Source of the DNA: Pythium myriotylum
Lineage: Eukaryota; Oomycota; Peronosporomycetes; Pythiales; Pythiaceae
Direction: 5' to 3'
NCBI GenBank assembly: GCA_023091665.1
Contig: JALJCQ010000018.1
Span: 682,001-746,000 of the forward strand
DNA length: 64,000 bases
The notes under the pieces are model-generated. The model worked only from the letters and a program-made list of their open reading frames with translations. It did no database searches and was not told the DNA's origin. A program made the translations under genes and the position numbers. Position 1 is the stretch's first letter; every line of letters starts with the position of its first letter. Below, in pieces: positions 48,926 to 59,429 of the stretch.

Positions 48926-51900
48926 ATGAGCTCGCCGTCGTCGGCGCGCGTGAACGCGAGCTCGTCGCGGATCCGCAGCAGCAAGCGCGACGTCGGGCCC
49001 AGTGCGTCGCGCTCGCGCGTGTTCGGCGCGTCCTCCGTGTCGAATTCGAGCCGAGTGGTCAACGGCACGGCCGCGGCGAACACGAGCAAGTCGTCGGCGC
49101 GAGTTTACTTGGACGGCGTGGACGTCACGCCGCAGTCGTTGCTGGTGAGCCGCATCAAGCCGTCTACGGCGCAGCAAAGTCGCCCTGTCAAGGGCAAGAG
49201 AAGCAAGCAGACTGGATCCGTCGCGGGAGCCAGCGTGATCCTCAGTCAGGACCATTTCTCTTCGGCCTCGATTGATGAGTCGGACAATGACGCCGCGCCC
49301 GTTGCCACGACTAGCTCGAGTCAGAAAGCAGCTACTGCTCAGCCGACTGCAAAATCGAAAGCTCCGGGAGGAGGGACCGCAGCACTCGTGCCAAGCGCTG
49401 CAGCGACACCGACGAGCACGCCGGTGGCTCCTGAAGACGACGAGACTGCTGGTGTGGACGGAGAAGCAGGTGCCGAGACGGTCGCATCGAAGATGATGGT
49501 TGACATTGGCGCGCCCCCATCCACCGTTCAGACAGCACAACCTACAGCAACAGCTGCACCCAAGCCTGAAAAGAGAATGAGACGTCCCGTGACTGTCGTG
49601 CTGACGGAAACACCAACAGAAATGCTCTTCGAGCTAAGGAGTCTCTGTGTCGCACAAGATGCTTCATACCACCAAGCGGTCGCTACTCGAAATCGTCAGT
49701 ACGTTGAAATGTGCGCGGCCAAGAAGGGAAGTGACAAGTTTGTTGAAGGGCGATCACAGACGCTGCAACTCGCCCAGAAAACCAAGGAAGTGATGACAGC
49801 GCCGCCAGCGACGCGCGACTCGGCATGCATGGCGACTGACTGGGACATCTTCGACTGCATCCGGGTCGAAGATGAGAGCAACAATGATCATGATGACAAC
49901 AGCGCAGTAGAGGCAACTGGGCACGATAAGCCCAAGACACCAGGCGACCAAGCTGATAACGGCGAAGTGATTCTGAAGCAGCAGGTCCATGACATCGTCA
50001 GCGCCACAATGGTATCCCCGGGCTGTGTACTCGACGTTGATGGAGACATTGTAGACGACTTGAGAGCCCGACAGCACGCCCTTCGGCATTCACGGAAGCA
50101 CCGCCAGGGCCATAGCAACTCACAAAACAACAGCCAGAAATCGCGTGTCTTCCACCACAGCAGTGGTGCGAACACTCACTCGAGCCAAGATTTTGGTCGG
50201 TCAATGGCCAACTCCAGTTCGTCAATGGTATCTCCATCGCAAAGTAGTGGCAACGCATCCTTTGGGGCATCGCAAGATGTCGTCGGTGGCGCTGGCGGCG
50301 AAGATAGCAGCAACAGCGTCGCAAATAGCCAGATCGGACTCAGTGGTGGTGCCTCGCAGATCCTCAGCAACGGTAGCAGCGACGGCAAGCAGGGTCAGAA
50401 CGCGTATGCTCGTGCCAACACCAACGTTGATATGGGTGAGATTATTGCACGGCAGCGCACTGCAAAGGTGTTGGCGTCTTCGTCACTGTTGAAGACTGTC
50501 AGCATCGTCGAGCGAGCGGTACAGCAAAACGTATACCACCACCAGCATGTTCAGTATCGGAACTTTCCAGTTCTCACACCACCGGCTGTAATATCAGAAT
50601 CCCAACGGAAGGATAAGTTGGTCAGCAGCGATCACCAGGGATGGCGATCAAGCATTGGTATCGGGTCTGATTCTTCATCAAACGGGGTCACGGGACCAGC
50701 AGGTCTTGTTCCTCCGATCAGCAGCTTCCCTACTACGGCAGCGGTTGGATTGGGCGCTGCACTTCCTGGGCGATCGGCAAAGTCAGCACTGGAGAAACTC
50801 TGGGCTTTCCGATGCAGCTTAACCGAAGGCAGGACAGTAACTTGCCTCGCGTGGAACTCAGTGAATGATGACCTTCTCGCCGTGGCTTACTCACGCGCTG
50901 AAGCCCGCCCTGATTGCCCCTCGGCAACTGGTGTCGTTGGAGGAGTCATAACAGGAAACACTTCTGTCGCAAAACCAGAGGAAACGAGTTCAGACGATGG
51001 GCTAGTCTTGTTTTGGTCGTTGAAGAATCCCGAATTTCCAGAACGAATATACAACCTAGACGCAGGAGTAACATCCATTGACTTCAGCCAATCTCACCCA
51101 TATATGTTGGCGGTTGGGTTTGTCAACGGTATCGTAGCGATCTACGACACAAGGAAAGATAATACGGAGCATCAGCCCGACACTTCCACAGGACCAAGCA
51201 GGCCGTTTTCAACCTCGAGTTCAAGTGACAGCCGTCCGCCCAGTGCGGCCGGTGGAAGTGTCCCTACGTCAGTGCAACATCGCTATGTTCCCATTCCCGA
51301 CGCGACCAGCGAAACTTCCGGTGGAAAGCATCTTGACGCTGTGTGGCAAGTCAAATGGATCAGCAAAGGATCCGACCGAGGTGAGAACGTTGTGAGCATA
51401 TCCAGTGATGGCCGAGTGACGGAGTGGAGCCTCAAGAAAGGGCTTAGTTACAGTGACTTGATGACACTGAAGCGTGTTGCGAATCCACTGCTTGGCTCCG
51501 ATGCGCGTGGTGAGGGTGGAGTAATATCACGGCAAGCAAGTGGGCATTGCATTGACTTCGCAACGCACGATCCATCAGTCTACTTCGTGGGAACCGAAGA
51601 CGGGATAATCCACAAGTGCTCTGTGTCGTACAACGAACAGTACTTGGAAACATACTTGGGCCACACTGGTCCAGTTTACCAGATTATCGTGTCTCCATTC
51701 TCTCCGGATCTGTTCCTATCATGCTCTGCCGACTGGAACGTCAAGTTGTGGCACCAGGCGGATCAAAAAGAAGCTTTCAACTTCCGTTCTGTCAATTTAC
51801 AGCACGCAGTGCTGGGAATATCTTGGTGCCCCAGTGACGCGACGATTTTTGGTGCTGTCACAGAAGATGGACGTATCGAAATTTGGGATCTGCAACACTC

Positions 51901-52321
51901 GACCTTGGACCCTATTATCACACATTATCCCAAAAAAATGTGCTCGTCCTCATCGACCCGCCCCACTAGCAAGAGAACAGCCACCACAGCAAACGGCAGC
52001 TTCGCGGATGGAGCTGGTATATCCGCTGGATCTAGTACAGCGATGTTCGGTTCGCTTGATGATGTTGCTTCTCACGTCGTAGAATCCAATCAATCAGGAG
52101 AAGCCGCGTCCAACCAGCCGAGCGAAGTTGTAGTCGAGTGCACCAAGATTGCTTTTGCCCCGTCTGCACCCGTGATTGTCGTTGGCGACTCTTGCGGTGA
52201 TGTCACAGTGTATCGAGTTCCAGCACTTACCGATGGAACTCGAGCGATCGACCAAACAAATATTGAAGACCAGGTTGCACGACTACTACGCGTTCTTAGT
52301 CCCATCGAGCAGGAATCGTAG
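48926..52321 (+). CDS. DNAI4: Axonemal dynein intermediate chain, WDR78/IC138-like
   Basis: A 1,131-residue single-exon protein with its ATG at 48926. The N-terminal 600 residues are mostly low complexity, with the short conserved YLDGVDVTPQSLL motif at about 62-74 that recurs in WDR78 homologues. WD repeats begin near residue 620 (TVTCLAWNSVNDDLLAVAYS) and continue through DGLVLFWSL, HPYMLAVGFVNGIVAIYD, LDAVWQVKWI, HTGPVYQIIVSPFSPDLFLS then CSADWNVKLW, EDGRIEIWDL and APVIVVGDSCGDVTVYRV. IC138 regulates the I1/f inner-arm dynein by phosphorylation in Chlamydomonas, so this gene should work in zoospore flagella with heavy chains such as the one at 1-3729. The N-terminus is longer than in animals because of Ser/Gln-rich insertions. 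Confidence 0.87.
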   Translation: MSSPSSARVNASSSRIRSSKRDVGPSASRSRVFGASSVSNSSRVVNGTAAANTSKSSARVYLDGVDVTPQSLLVSRIKPSTAQQSRPVKGKRSKQTGSVAGASVILSQDHFSSASIDESDNDAAPVATTSSSQKAATAQPTAKSKAPGGGTAALVPSAAATPTSTPVAPEDDETAGVDGEAGAETVASKMMVDIGAPPSTVQTAQPTATAAPKPEKRMRRPVTVVLTETPTEMLFELRSLCVAQDASYHQAVATRNRQYVEMCAAKKGSDKFVEGRSQTLQLAQKTKEVMTAPPATRDSACMATDWDIFDCIRVEDESNNDHDDNSAVEATGHDKPKTPGDQADNGEVILKQQVHDIVSATMVSPGCVLDVDGDIVDDLRARQHALRHSRKHRQGHSNSQNNSQKSRVFHHSSGANTHSSQDFGRSMANSSSSMVSPSQSSGNASFGASQDVVGGAGGEDSSNSVANSQIGLSGGASQILSNGSSDGKQGQNAYARANTNVDMGEIIARQRTAKVLASSSLLKTVSIVERAVQQNVYHHQHVQYRNFPVLTPPAVISESQRKDKLVSSDHQGWRSSIGIGSDSSSNGVTGPAGLVPPISSFPTTAAVGLGAALPGRSAKSALEKLWAFRCSLTEGRTVTCLAWNSVNDDLLAVAYSRAEARPDCPSATGVVGGVITGNTSVAKPEETSSDDGLVLFWSLKNPEFPERIYNLDAGVTSIDFSQSHPYMLAVGFVNGIVAIYDTRKDNTEHQPDTSTGPSRPFSTSSSSDSRPPSAAGGSVPTSVQHRYVPIPDATSETSGGKHLDAVWQVKWISKGSDRGENVVSISSDGRVTEWSLKKGLSYSDLMTLKRVANPLLGSDARGEGGVISRQASGHCIDFATHDPSVYFVGTEDGIIHKCSVSYNEQYLETYLGHTGPVYQIIVSPFSPDLFLSCSADWNVKLWHQADQKEAFNFRSVNLQHAVLGISWCPSDATIFGAVTEDGRIEIWDLQHSTLDPIITHYPKKMCSSSSTRPTSKRTATTANGSFADGAGISAGSSTAMFGSLDDVASHVVESNQSGEAASNQPSEVVVECTKIAFAPSAPVIVVGDSCGDVTVYRVPALTDGTRAIDQTNIEDQVARLLRVLSPIEQES

Positions 52322-52391
52322 CTCTATAAATAAACTCACTTGAGGGGCTTCAGTTTCGTGTTTGGCATATAAGCAGACTGCGTCAAGCACA

Positions 52392-54557
52392 ATGCCTTCA
52401 GCACGCTCAAGCGATAGCGACAACGCAGCGCGCCTGAAGCATGAGCTATCACTCGTTTCCAAAGCTGTACTTGACCAAGAGTTTACGGGCGACGACTGGA
52501 TGCGCGAGTTTCAACGAATCGACCCACTTAAAAAAGGATTCATCTCGTCAAGAAGGTATCATTCCACTTGCTCCACGGGTTGAGGTGATAGCACTAAATC
52601 GTTTGGACAGCGAAGTCATCGATACAATATGTGGGTCCATTTCTCAAAAATACCAAGGCCGTATTGACTTCGACTTGATCATGAAGGCCTTTCCCACGAA
52701 GCACGGGCAGTTTGACTATCCTCACTTTTGTGAATCGTTCGAGAAAACCCGGGCTGAAAAAGTTGCTTCGCGGTCGTCTTTTAAAGTGGTTCATAAGTCG
52801 CCAAAAAAGAGTCCATCCAAGCGAAGCAACTGGTTGATAGAGCAACAACAGCATACATATCAAACAGGCGATGATACTCCGCGAGATCTTGATGCAACGA
52901 CTCAGAGGATGCGGGTAGATCCACGACTTGAAAGTCAACGACTTGTGTCCTCAAACGTTCAGCGAAAGCTGCTCAACGGAGTGATTGGGGCACAATACGG
53001 TGGGTTCAAAGGTCTTCAGGATCTCCTTTTCTATCTCGACGAACAAGGTAATGGCTATGTTGACGAAGAAGTCTTCGAGCGAGAAATCCTTCATCGCCTC
53101 AACAAACCGCTATCAAAGCAGGAGATTGAGTTTTTACTCGCCCATCTTCGTGTTCACACCGGAGATATGTCACGCCCAGTTATTCATTATGAGCACCTCG
53201 CGACATTATGCAATCTTGACAGCGATGTGTCTGCAGAAGATACCGAGACCGATACAGTAGGAATTCCTTCAAACTCTCCGACCAAGTCCACCCACTATCG
53301 TGTGGCCACGGGGCTGGTCTCTGTGGGTGGAGCAGACCTCTTCTCAGCGGAAAAAACATTGAGACAGTTTCTTCAGAAACCCATAGCGATGCCTTCGCAG
53401 ATTGTCGACATTGAAAATACCCCACGATCAGTCGTGACCGGCGCTGAGATGTTCTTGGAAAGTGCAGAGAAGATCGACTCTGGCATGTCAGGTCTTCTAG
53501 ATGAGCACGGTGGGCTTAGGTATTTCGCGGGCTTGTAGTAACGGAGCCAGGGCTGAACATAGGTGGTTCTGCTCTGTAGATTTTCATGATATCTTGGCAA
53601 AGTACGATCTCAGCATTGCTCCGAATCTCGTGCGCACGATGCTCGAGAGATTCCCAAGATCTGCCGATCAGAAAATTGACTACAGAGTCTTTCTTGAGTA
53701 AGCAACTCACTTGATCGTTGCTGTGTACAAGCTCGGTAACTGTGTTCTCTTATGATCACCATTCAGGCGATATGCTGAAAACCCACAGCTTGCTCGTGAG
53801 CGACGAAGGCTCAAGCGGCTGCTCTCAAATATCTTGAGCTCGGTTGAGTCTTCACGAGTTGACCCCTGGTTCGAGTATCTGACTCATCGTTTTTCCAAGT
53901 ACGACTCACGTCAGCACAATCGGGTACGCGGAAGTATCTCAGACCGAGGTAGGCTTCGTCACTTCGCCTTGCCGTTCAGTGCTTGTGTCGATTAACTCAA
54001 GGGACTTTGGTGCAGATTTTGTCCGCGTCCTTCAAGGCCGTTCTGGTCCGGTAAAAGTGCCCGTCGAGACCACTACGGAGATCCTCGCACAGTTCCTGCG
54101 CGTATCGCGCGGCAGCTCGTCATCGGCTGTGCTCTACCACGAGTTCCTGCGCCTTTTGCGTGACTGCCGCGCGCCTCCCAAAACCCCCGATGCCACCGCA
54201 GCGTCACCGAGGCCACCAACACCACCACCGACCGCATCCACCAACGTCGCCGACTATCTCATCAACGATGCGAGCGACGAGGAGCGTCAGCACTTCGAAG
54301 AGCTCATGGAAGTGCTCAACAAGTTCCAGCAACGCGTCGCCAACAAGTCGGCTTCGAGGGCGAATCCAGCGGCGCCAGGCGGCTCAATCGACGCAGAAAG
54401 AAACGGAGAATGCCCCCCGTCACCAAATAATGCTTCACAGCCAGCGAGCAACGCGTCGACGCCACGCGCCGGCGAGGTCTCGCCCGTGGCGAACGGCATC
54501 TTGCTCTCTCTCGGCGCCAAGCTGCAGGTGCAGATTCAATTCGCGGTGCGAGAATGA
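52392..54557 (+). CDS. Multi-EF-hand protein, five exons, apparent frameshift near the 5' end
   Basis: The start ATG is at 52392. The coding path is 52392-53509, 53580-53697, 53767-53948 and 54016-54557, with introns of 67-70 bp that join phases exactly. Within the first segment the good frame changes around 52520-52560, between DPLKKGFISSR and EGIIPLAPRVEVIALNRLD. A run of six A precedes it, so a 1-base assembly error, a true frameshift or a very small 29-bp intron are all possible. Helix-loop-helix units of EF-hand type recur: QRIDPLKKGFISS, FYLDEQGNGYVDEEVFERE, DILAKYDLS and FSKYDSRQHNRVRGSISDRD. The last exon ends in a Pro/Ser-rich tail. The repeat pattern resembles EFCAB6-type flagellar calcium proteins; that name is tentative. 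Confidence 0.7.
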
Positions 54558-54963
54558 TGGTATTGTCTTGTAACAAATGTATCTCAGTACCTCCAAGTGT
54601 TCTCTGGGTTTTTGCCTCTTGGCAGAAAACCCCCCGAGAATAATCATCGCCAGCAGACGGGGGGTCGTCTCTACGAATCCAGCTGGTCTTCCAGAAGCCT
54701 TCAGAGCAATACGGAATGTTGGTCAGCGAATGGGTCCGTCGTGCCATCCGTCCTCATGTGCAGATACACCAACGGCAACATCTGCAACAGCTCCTAAAAA
54801 CGCGCCAATCGCCTCGAGGCCGCCTCCCGACGCGTCCTCCTCGCTCGCCATCGCGTTCTGCGCCGCCGCCGCCGCTTCCACCGCGCGCGCCGCCCCGAGA
54901 CGCGTCCGCTCGTGTCGCTCACTCGCCGATCGGCGCCCGAGAACCTCCGAAGAACGCCGCTGA
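54558..54963. promoter_or_regulatory. Intergenic region upstream of the TCP11-like gene
   Basis: About 400 bp between tandem genes. The distal 200 bp are GC-rich and purine/pyrimidine biased, so open frames on both strands are shadows. It should contain the 3' end signals of the EF-hand gene and the promoter of the TCP11-like gene. No other element was recognised. Confidence 0.45.
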
Positions 54964-57765
54964 ATGGTGAACCAGCAGAAGAAGAGCAAGTGCCAGCTGC
55001 GTCTCGAGGCACGCTCGCTCGCCTACCAGCAGAAGAAGAAGCACGACTCGTCCGGATCCGACTCGGACGACCAGCCGTACGCCGCGCGTGTGCAGCGCGC
55101 GGCCGAGTCGCGCTCGCAGGTCCAGCGCCAGCGCCGCGCCCACGCGCGAGCTCGTGTGCAGCACGCGCAGCGCGTCGCGGCGGAGACCTGGGCCAAGCGC
55201 CGAGAGGCAGTGACCAAGTCCCGCGCTGCCGCACGCGAGAAGCTCGAAGTAGCCAGCGCGCGCCGTGAAGACGCACTCCAGCGGCTTCAGGACGGCTGCA
55301 AGCGCCGCCTGGAAGCCGTGCTCGAGAAAGTTGAGAGCGTCAAGGAGATCCAGCGTTACCGTGAGGAGCGCCAGCGACGCGCGCTTGAAGACCAACTCGT
55401 AGACGCCGCGCGGCGTCGCGACGAGCAGACCCAGAAGATGGTGCGCCGTCTCTCACAGCGTTGGCAATGCGTCGAGAGTGTGAAGGATCGCGTGCAGAGA
55501 GCCAAGTTCATCCAGCGCTGGTTCCGCCGTCATGTTGAGGCGCGGAAGGCTGCGAAGAAGCTCCAAACCGTCAAGAGCCATGTCGAGACGCTCGTGCAGA
55601 GCTGGCAGCGCATCGCCAAATGCAACTTTGAAGAAAGCATGATGGTCATGCAGAAGAGGGAGCTCGCGCGCGCCGCTCAGTACGTTTTGCGAGTGTTGCT
55701 GCCAAGTGCGACAGGAGACGCATCACCTTCAACAGCTCCTGTTGGTGCAAGTCCTCGCTCAAGCAAGAGTGCACCTTTCCGAGTTCTGCTTATGGTGGGT
55801 ATGCTCGCGGCTCATCCGGCTGAGATCATGGAGAACAACAAATGCGATCGCCTCGCATTTGCGTCCAAGGCAGTTGTCCATGAAATGGAGCGTATTCTGG
55901 TGTGTCTCCGTGACAGCGAGGAGGATGGGAGCAGCGCTGTCCACGCCCGCGCGCTCAAGAAAAGTGTGTCGCAGCTCGAGGCCCGCTTCGCCTTTTACTT
56001 CGAGTGCTTTTCGTTTTGGAAGGATCGTGACGCGGAACGTCTCGCGGCTGAGATGCTTCGCAGCTATCACGACATCTACCGTACCAAGATTCACTACATG
56101 GCGAAGGCCCAGAAGGAGGTCGACCATGCCTCGGATGGTCTGCTTCAACTTCTTCAGCAGACCGAGAAACAGCTTGTGCAACTTCGAGGTGCCGTTACGC
56201 AGGTTATTGGCAAAGACGAAGCCACACAGCGAATCAATGCTATCGAGCAGAGCTGCAGGGAATCAAGCCATGATAATGACGAGGAAGATATGGAGGTGGA
56301 GCAAGAGGCTCAACCATCGACTGTCAATGGACAGGTCCACGAAACAGCGGCGGCTGGAGTCAATGTACCCATCCAACCGTCTTCAATGGCTCAAGACTCA
56401 CCTCAACCCCCTGCCCAAGTAATTCCACTTCTTGGAGACGAAAAGCTCGTTCACGAGCTCATCTTGAACCCTTCGTTTCGCATTCCAAGTTCTGCTGACC
56501 CGAGTGCATCCGATTCAGTGGCTGGACGTATCCGTAACACAATGGTCAAGGCGTTCTGGGATCAGGCGGTTGCTGCGAATGATATTGACACACTATTGCT
56601 CCACCTCGAGGAACTTCGCTCTCTTTTTTCAACTGTCGTGAAGTCACGTCCAGACCTTGTCGAAAGCGTATCGCGTGCACTCGAGCCATCCGCTATGCGT
56701 GCACTGCTCAGTAATCCTGCTGAGAACTTTCAAGATATTCGCGCATGTTGCGACAAGGTTCTTACCGCTATTCGTCAGGCTGAAGCACCCGCCAGAAACG
56801 ACACGACGGATGCCTTTTCTGCGACTTTTCGCTCGTGGTTCGATGCATTGGTTTCGGAGCAGCCAAATGCACCAAAACCAATCCGTATCCTGGTCGACTT
56901 CTTGGCGTTCGCGTTGGACAAAGTTGAACAAGTTCGTGCTGACATGATTAATGCACACCTGGGCGTTCTGGCCGCGTATCTAAGTCGCCACGGCTCAGAC
57001 TATGAACAGAGAAAGTTTCAAGACAAGCTTGGGAAAGGTCTTCATCTCCCACTTACCGAAAAATGGCTCGAGGAAGAGCTGGCAACCCAATACCCCGGCT
57101 TATCGCTGGAAATGAAGAATCGTTTGGGCGCTGGGAACGCTCTTGCTTACTCCGAGGTGATTCGCACGGCCATGATGTCGCTAGTGATGAAGCGCATTGA
57201 AGGGTCACCGGAAAAGTGGCCTGAAACGTTTTCGCTTGATGTCGACCGTATCCGTGGCTACAGAGATGCTCTTGACCGGATGACGCTAATCTCAACAATC
57301 CTCATTATTCTCCAAGACTATATTGCGCGTCGTAGACTGCCGATGACGCGTGACTTCTTCTCGAAGCTCGGCAAAGATCTCAGTCTGTTGCTTTCGTCTC
57401 CTGGCGTGTCAGGTGCAAACCTCGTCACACGTGCTTTGGACGAACTACTGAAGTTCCAGTCAGCCAATGGAGTGAACATTGGTGAGGACCCGGAATTCCG
57501 TGGTTTAGAAGAACGTCTCCAAGCCGGCTTTCAGGCAGGAAACCCGATCTTCAGTCTATTCTCAACTCGCGTCATGAGCGCTGTGAAGTCGGTTGTTTTG
57601 ATCGATCGAGGAAGCTGGGAGATGCATCCTTCTCTCCTGCCGTTTGAGACGGAGCTCCGCGAACTCGCGAACGAGATGCAAAAGCTTTTCAAGCACAACG
57701 AAGTGGTGCACGCAACGTTCTACAATGCCGCGATTAAGAAGTCGCTCTCTGAGTTGCAGTTGTAA
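54964..57765 (+). CDS. T-complex protein 11 (TCP11) family protein
   Basis: A 933-residue single-exon protein with its ATG at 54964. The N-terminal 190 residues form an Arg/Gln/Glu-rich coiled coil, including an IQ-like segment (AKFIQRWFRRHVEARK at about 178-193). From about residue 470 the TCP11 domain follows, with ELILNPSFRIP, VKAFWDQAVAAN, ILVDFLAFALDKVEQVRADM and FSLDVDRIRGYRDALDRMTL as characteristic stretches, and a final acidic helix bundle to FYNAAIKKSLSEL. TCP11 proteins occur across eukaryotes; in mammals one acts in sperm cAMP signalling, and plant homologues influence development. The function in oomycetes is unknown. It converges on CNOT9, with 112 bp between stops. Confidence 0.88.
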   Translation: MVNQQKKSKCQLRLEARSLAYQQKKKHDSSGSDSDDQPYAARVQRAAESRSQVQRQRRAHARARVQHAQRVAAETWAKRREAVTKSRAAAREKLEVASARREDALQRLQDGCKRRLEAVLEKVESVKEIQRYREERQRRALEDQLVDAARRRDEQTQKMVRRLSQRWQCVESVKDRVQRAKFIQRWFRRHVEARKAAKKLQTVKSHVETLVQSWQRIAKCNFEESMMVMQKRELARAAQYVLRVLLPSATGDASPSTAPVGASPRSSKSAPFRVLLMVGMLAAHPAEIMENNKCDRLAFASKAVVHEMERILVCLRDSEEDGSSAVHARALKKSVSQLEARFAFYFECFSFWKDRDAERLAAEMLRSYHDIYRTKIHYMAKAQKEVDHASDGLLQLLQQTEKQLVQLRGAVTQVIGKDEATQRINAIEQSCRESSHDNDEEDMEVEQEAQPSTVNGQVHETAAAGVNVPIQPSSMAQDSPQPPAQVIPLLGDEKLVHELILNPSFRIPSSADPSASDSVAGRIRNTMVKAFWDQAVAANDIDTLLLHLEELRSLFSTVVKSRPDLVESVSRALEPSAMRALLSNPAENFQDIRACCDKVLTAIRQAEAPARNDTTDAFSATFRSWFDALVSEQPNAPKPIRILVDFLAFALDKVEQVRADMINAHLGVLAAYLSRHGSDYEQRKFQDKLGKGLHLPLTEKWLEEELATQYPGLSLEMKNRLGAGNALAYSEVIRTAMMSLVMKRIEGSPEKWPETFSLDVDRIRGYRDALDRMTLISTILIILQDYIARRRLPMTRDFFSKLGKDLSLLLSSPGVSGANLVTRALDELLKFQSANGVNIGEDPEFRGLEERLQAGFQAGNPIFSLFSTRVMSAVKSVVLIDRGSWEMHPSLLPFETELRELANEMQKLFKHNEVVHATFYNAAIKKSLSELQL

Positions 57766-57877
57766 ACCGTGCTTCCTCATAGCATCCTCGTCTTGTTCGT
57801 ATGGACGATCGCCCTTTTGGAATGAAACATCCCTGTCCCCATCTTTCCTGTATTTAGTTCACCTATCTGTTGTCATC

Positions 57878-58874
57878 CTACTTGACCATGGTTGCAGATA
57901 CGCCACCAAGTCCGGGCGACGAGCCGTCCGACGAGTTGATGTTGTACATGAGCTGGGCGAGCCACCGAGCGGTGGTCGGGTCGTCCTTGAGCGCGTCCTC
58001 AAAGGTGTGGCTTCGCAGGGCGTCTGGCAAGCACTGGCGCAGCGCCTCCTTCGCACTACAAGAGAATAGGCGTCAGATTCCTACAAAACGCGGGAGAAAT
58101 CCAGCTACACGCATTACCGCGGGTTGTCCGATAGGCGCAGATAGCAACGGATGATGTGCTTGAGAAGACGCGGCGCGGGTGCGTCGACCAGCACAGTCAC
58201 CATCTTGCTGAGCACGGTGCCGACCGCGTAGAAGCGCTCGGGCGTGTGGCAGATGTAGGTCAAGCCCATCTCATCGAGCAGGATCTTCTGCACGATGAAC
58301 GTCGCGACCGTCTTGGAGAGCTCACTGCCGGCCTCCATGATGCGCAGGCAGAGAGGGATGATCTCGGTTTGGAGCAGAAAGTTGATCACGTCCGAGTCGT
58401 CAATCTTGACGAGCGCGCCGATGACGCCGAGACTCGTGAGTCGCAGGTACTCGAACGGGCGGTTCTTGCTCACAGTGTTGAGGAACGGGTACAAGTAGAG
58501 AGGGATGTGAGCTGCGTCATGCGCACGAGGGTATCAGTCTAGTGTCTCGATCCATGACGAACATCCGCGCACTGCAGCTCACCATTGAGGAAATGGGTGC
58601 GCGTCTCCGAGTGCGAGGCGACGCACTGCAGCAATGCGAGCGCGTTGCAAACGCGGTTGGAGGCGTGCGCCGTGAGCTGCGGCGGCGAGAGCAGCGGGTA
58701 GATCGAGACGATCTCCTGGAGCAGCGCGGCCACCGTGCCGAACGAGTGCCAGAGGATCGGCGCGAGCTCCGGGAACTCCTCGCGCTTCTTGCTGAGCTCC
58801 AGCAGCGCGCTCTCTCGCTGCTCGGGGGACGAGAGTTCCAGCACAAGCGCGTGCAGCTGCTCGGGGCCGTCCAT
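57878..58874 (-). CDS. CNOT9: CNOT9/CAF40 (RCD1) subunit of the CCR4-NOT complex
   Basis: Exons on the minus strand are 58874-58583, 58511-58118 and 58055-57878, giving 287 residues. The introns are 71 and 62 bp, with donors gtgagc and gtaatg. The armadillo-repeat core is highly typical of the family: [33 protein letters not shown] then [36 protein letters not shown] then [46 protein letters not shown] and [23 protein letters not shown]9 bridges NOT1 to GW182-type and other RNA-binding effectors in mRNA deadenylation and repression. Length and motif order match the family (about 290-300 aa). Confidence 0.95.
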
Positions 58875-59429
58875 CGTCGCGCAGCAAGTGAGCTCGTGGC
58901 CGCTTCTCCCTTCCGCGCAATGCTCGAGAGCGCTGCTCCCAGAATAACTGATACAGTCGGGTTCGGATCGATTATTACTAAAATATACTTCTAGTTCACA
59001 AAACTATATTTACATTTTCTTAAATCACTCAACAAGGAACCACGTATATATTTATACTTTAATTAGATGGAATGTTAAACTAAATTACCAATGTGGAGCG
59101 ATCTGGATGATCGCGACCTCATCATTGGCCGCCAAGTGGACCCATCCCTCTTTCGTAATCGCCGAGACGCGGCGGTCGAGTTTACGGAGACCTGCCAAAC
59201 TCTATTTTGGGTACTTGAAGAATGTATATTGGGTCCTCCATCACCTCACACTGTAACTCGTTGAACCCATGGACCACTTGGGTGTCGACGTTGCGTTATC
59301 TTGGGTCGATGTAGCTGCTCACTCACCATGCACTTGATGAGCAGAGCCAGAACAGAGCTCATGCCACGCCGCGTCCCTCCACCCCTCGCTCGATGACCGG
59401 CCTATTGGCCGACTTGCCCGACTGTCTCC
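58875..59429. promoter_or_regulatory. Divergent intergenic region between CNOT9 and ABCC genes
   Basis: 555 bp with an AT-rich middle (58960-59100) between two divergent starts, so both promoters should lie here. I see no gene, and no conserved element that I can name. Confidence 0.5.
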
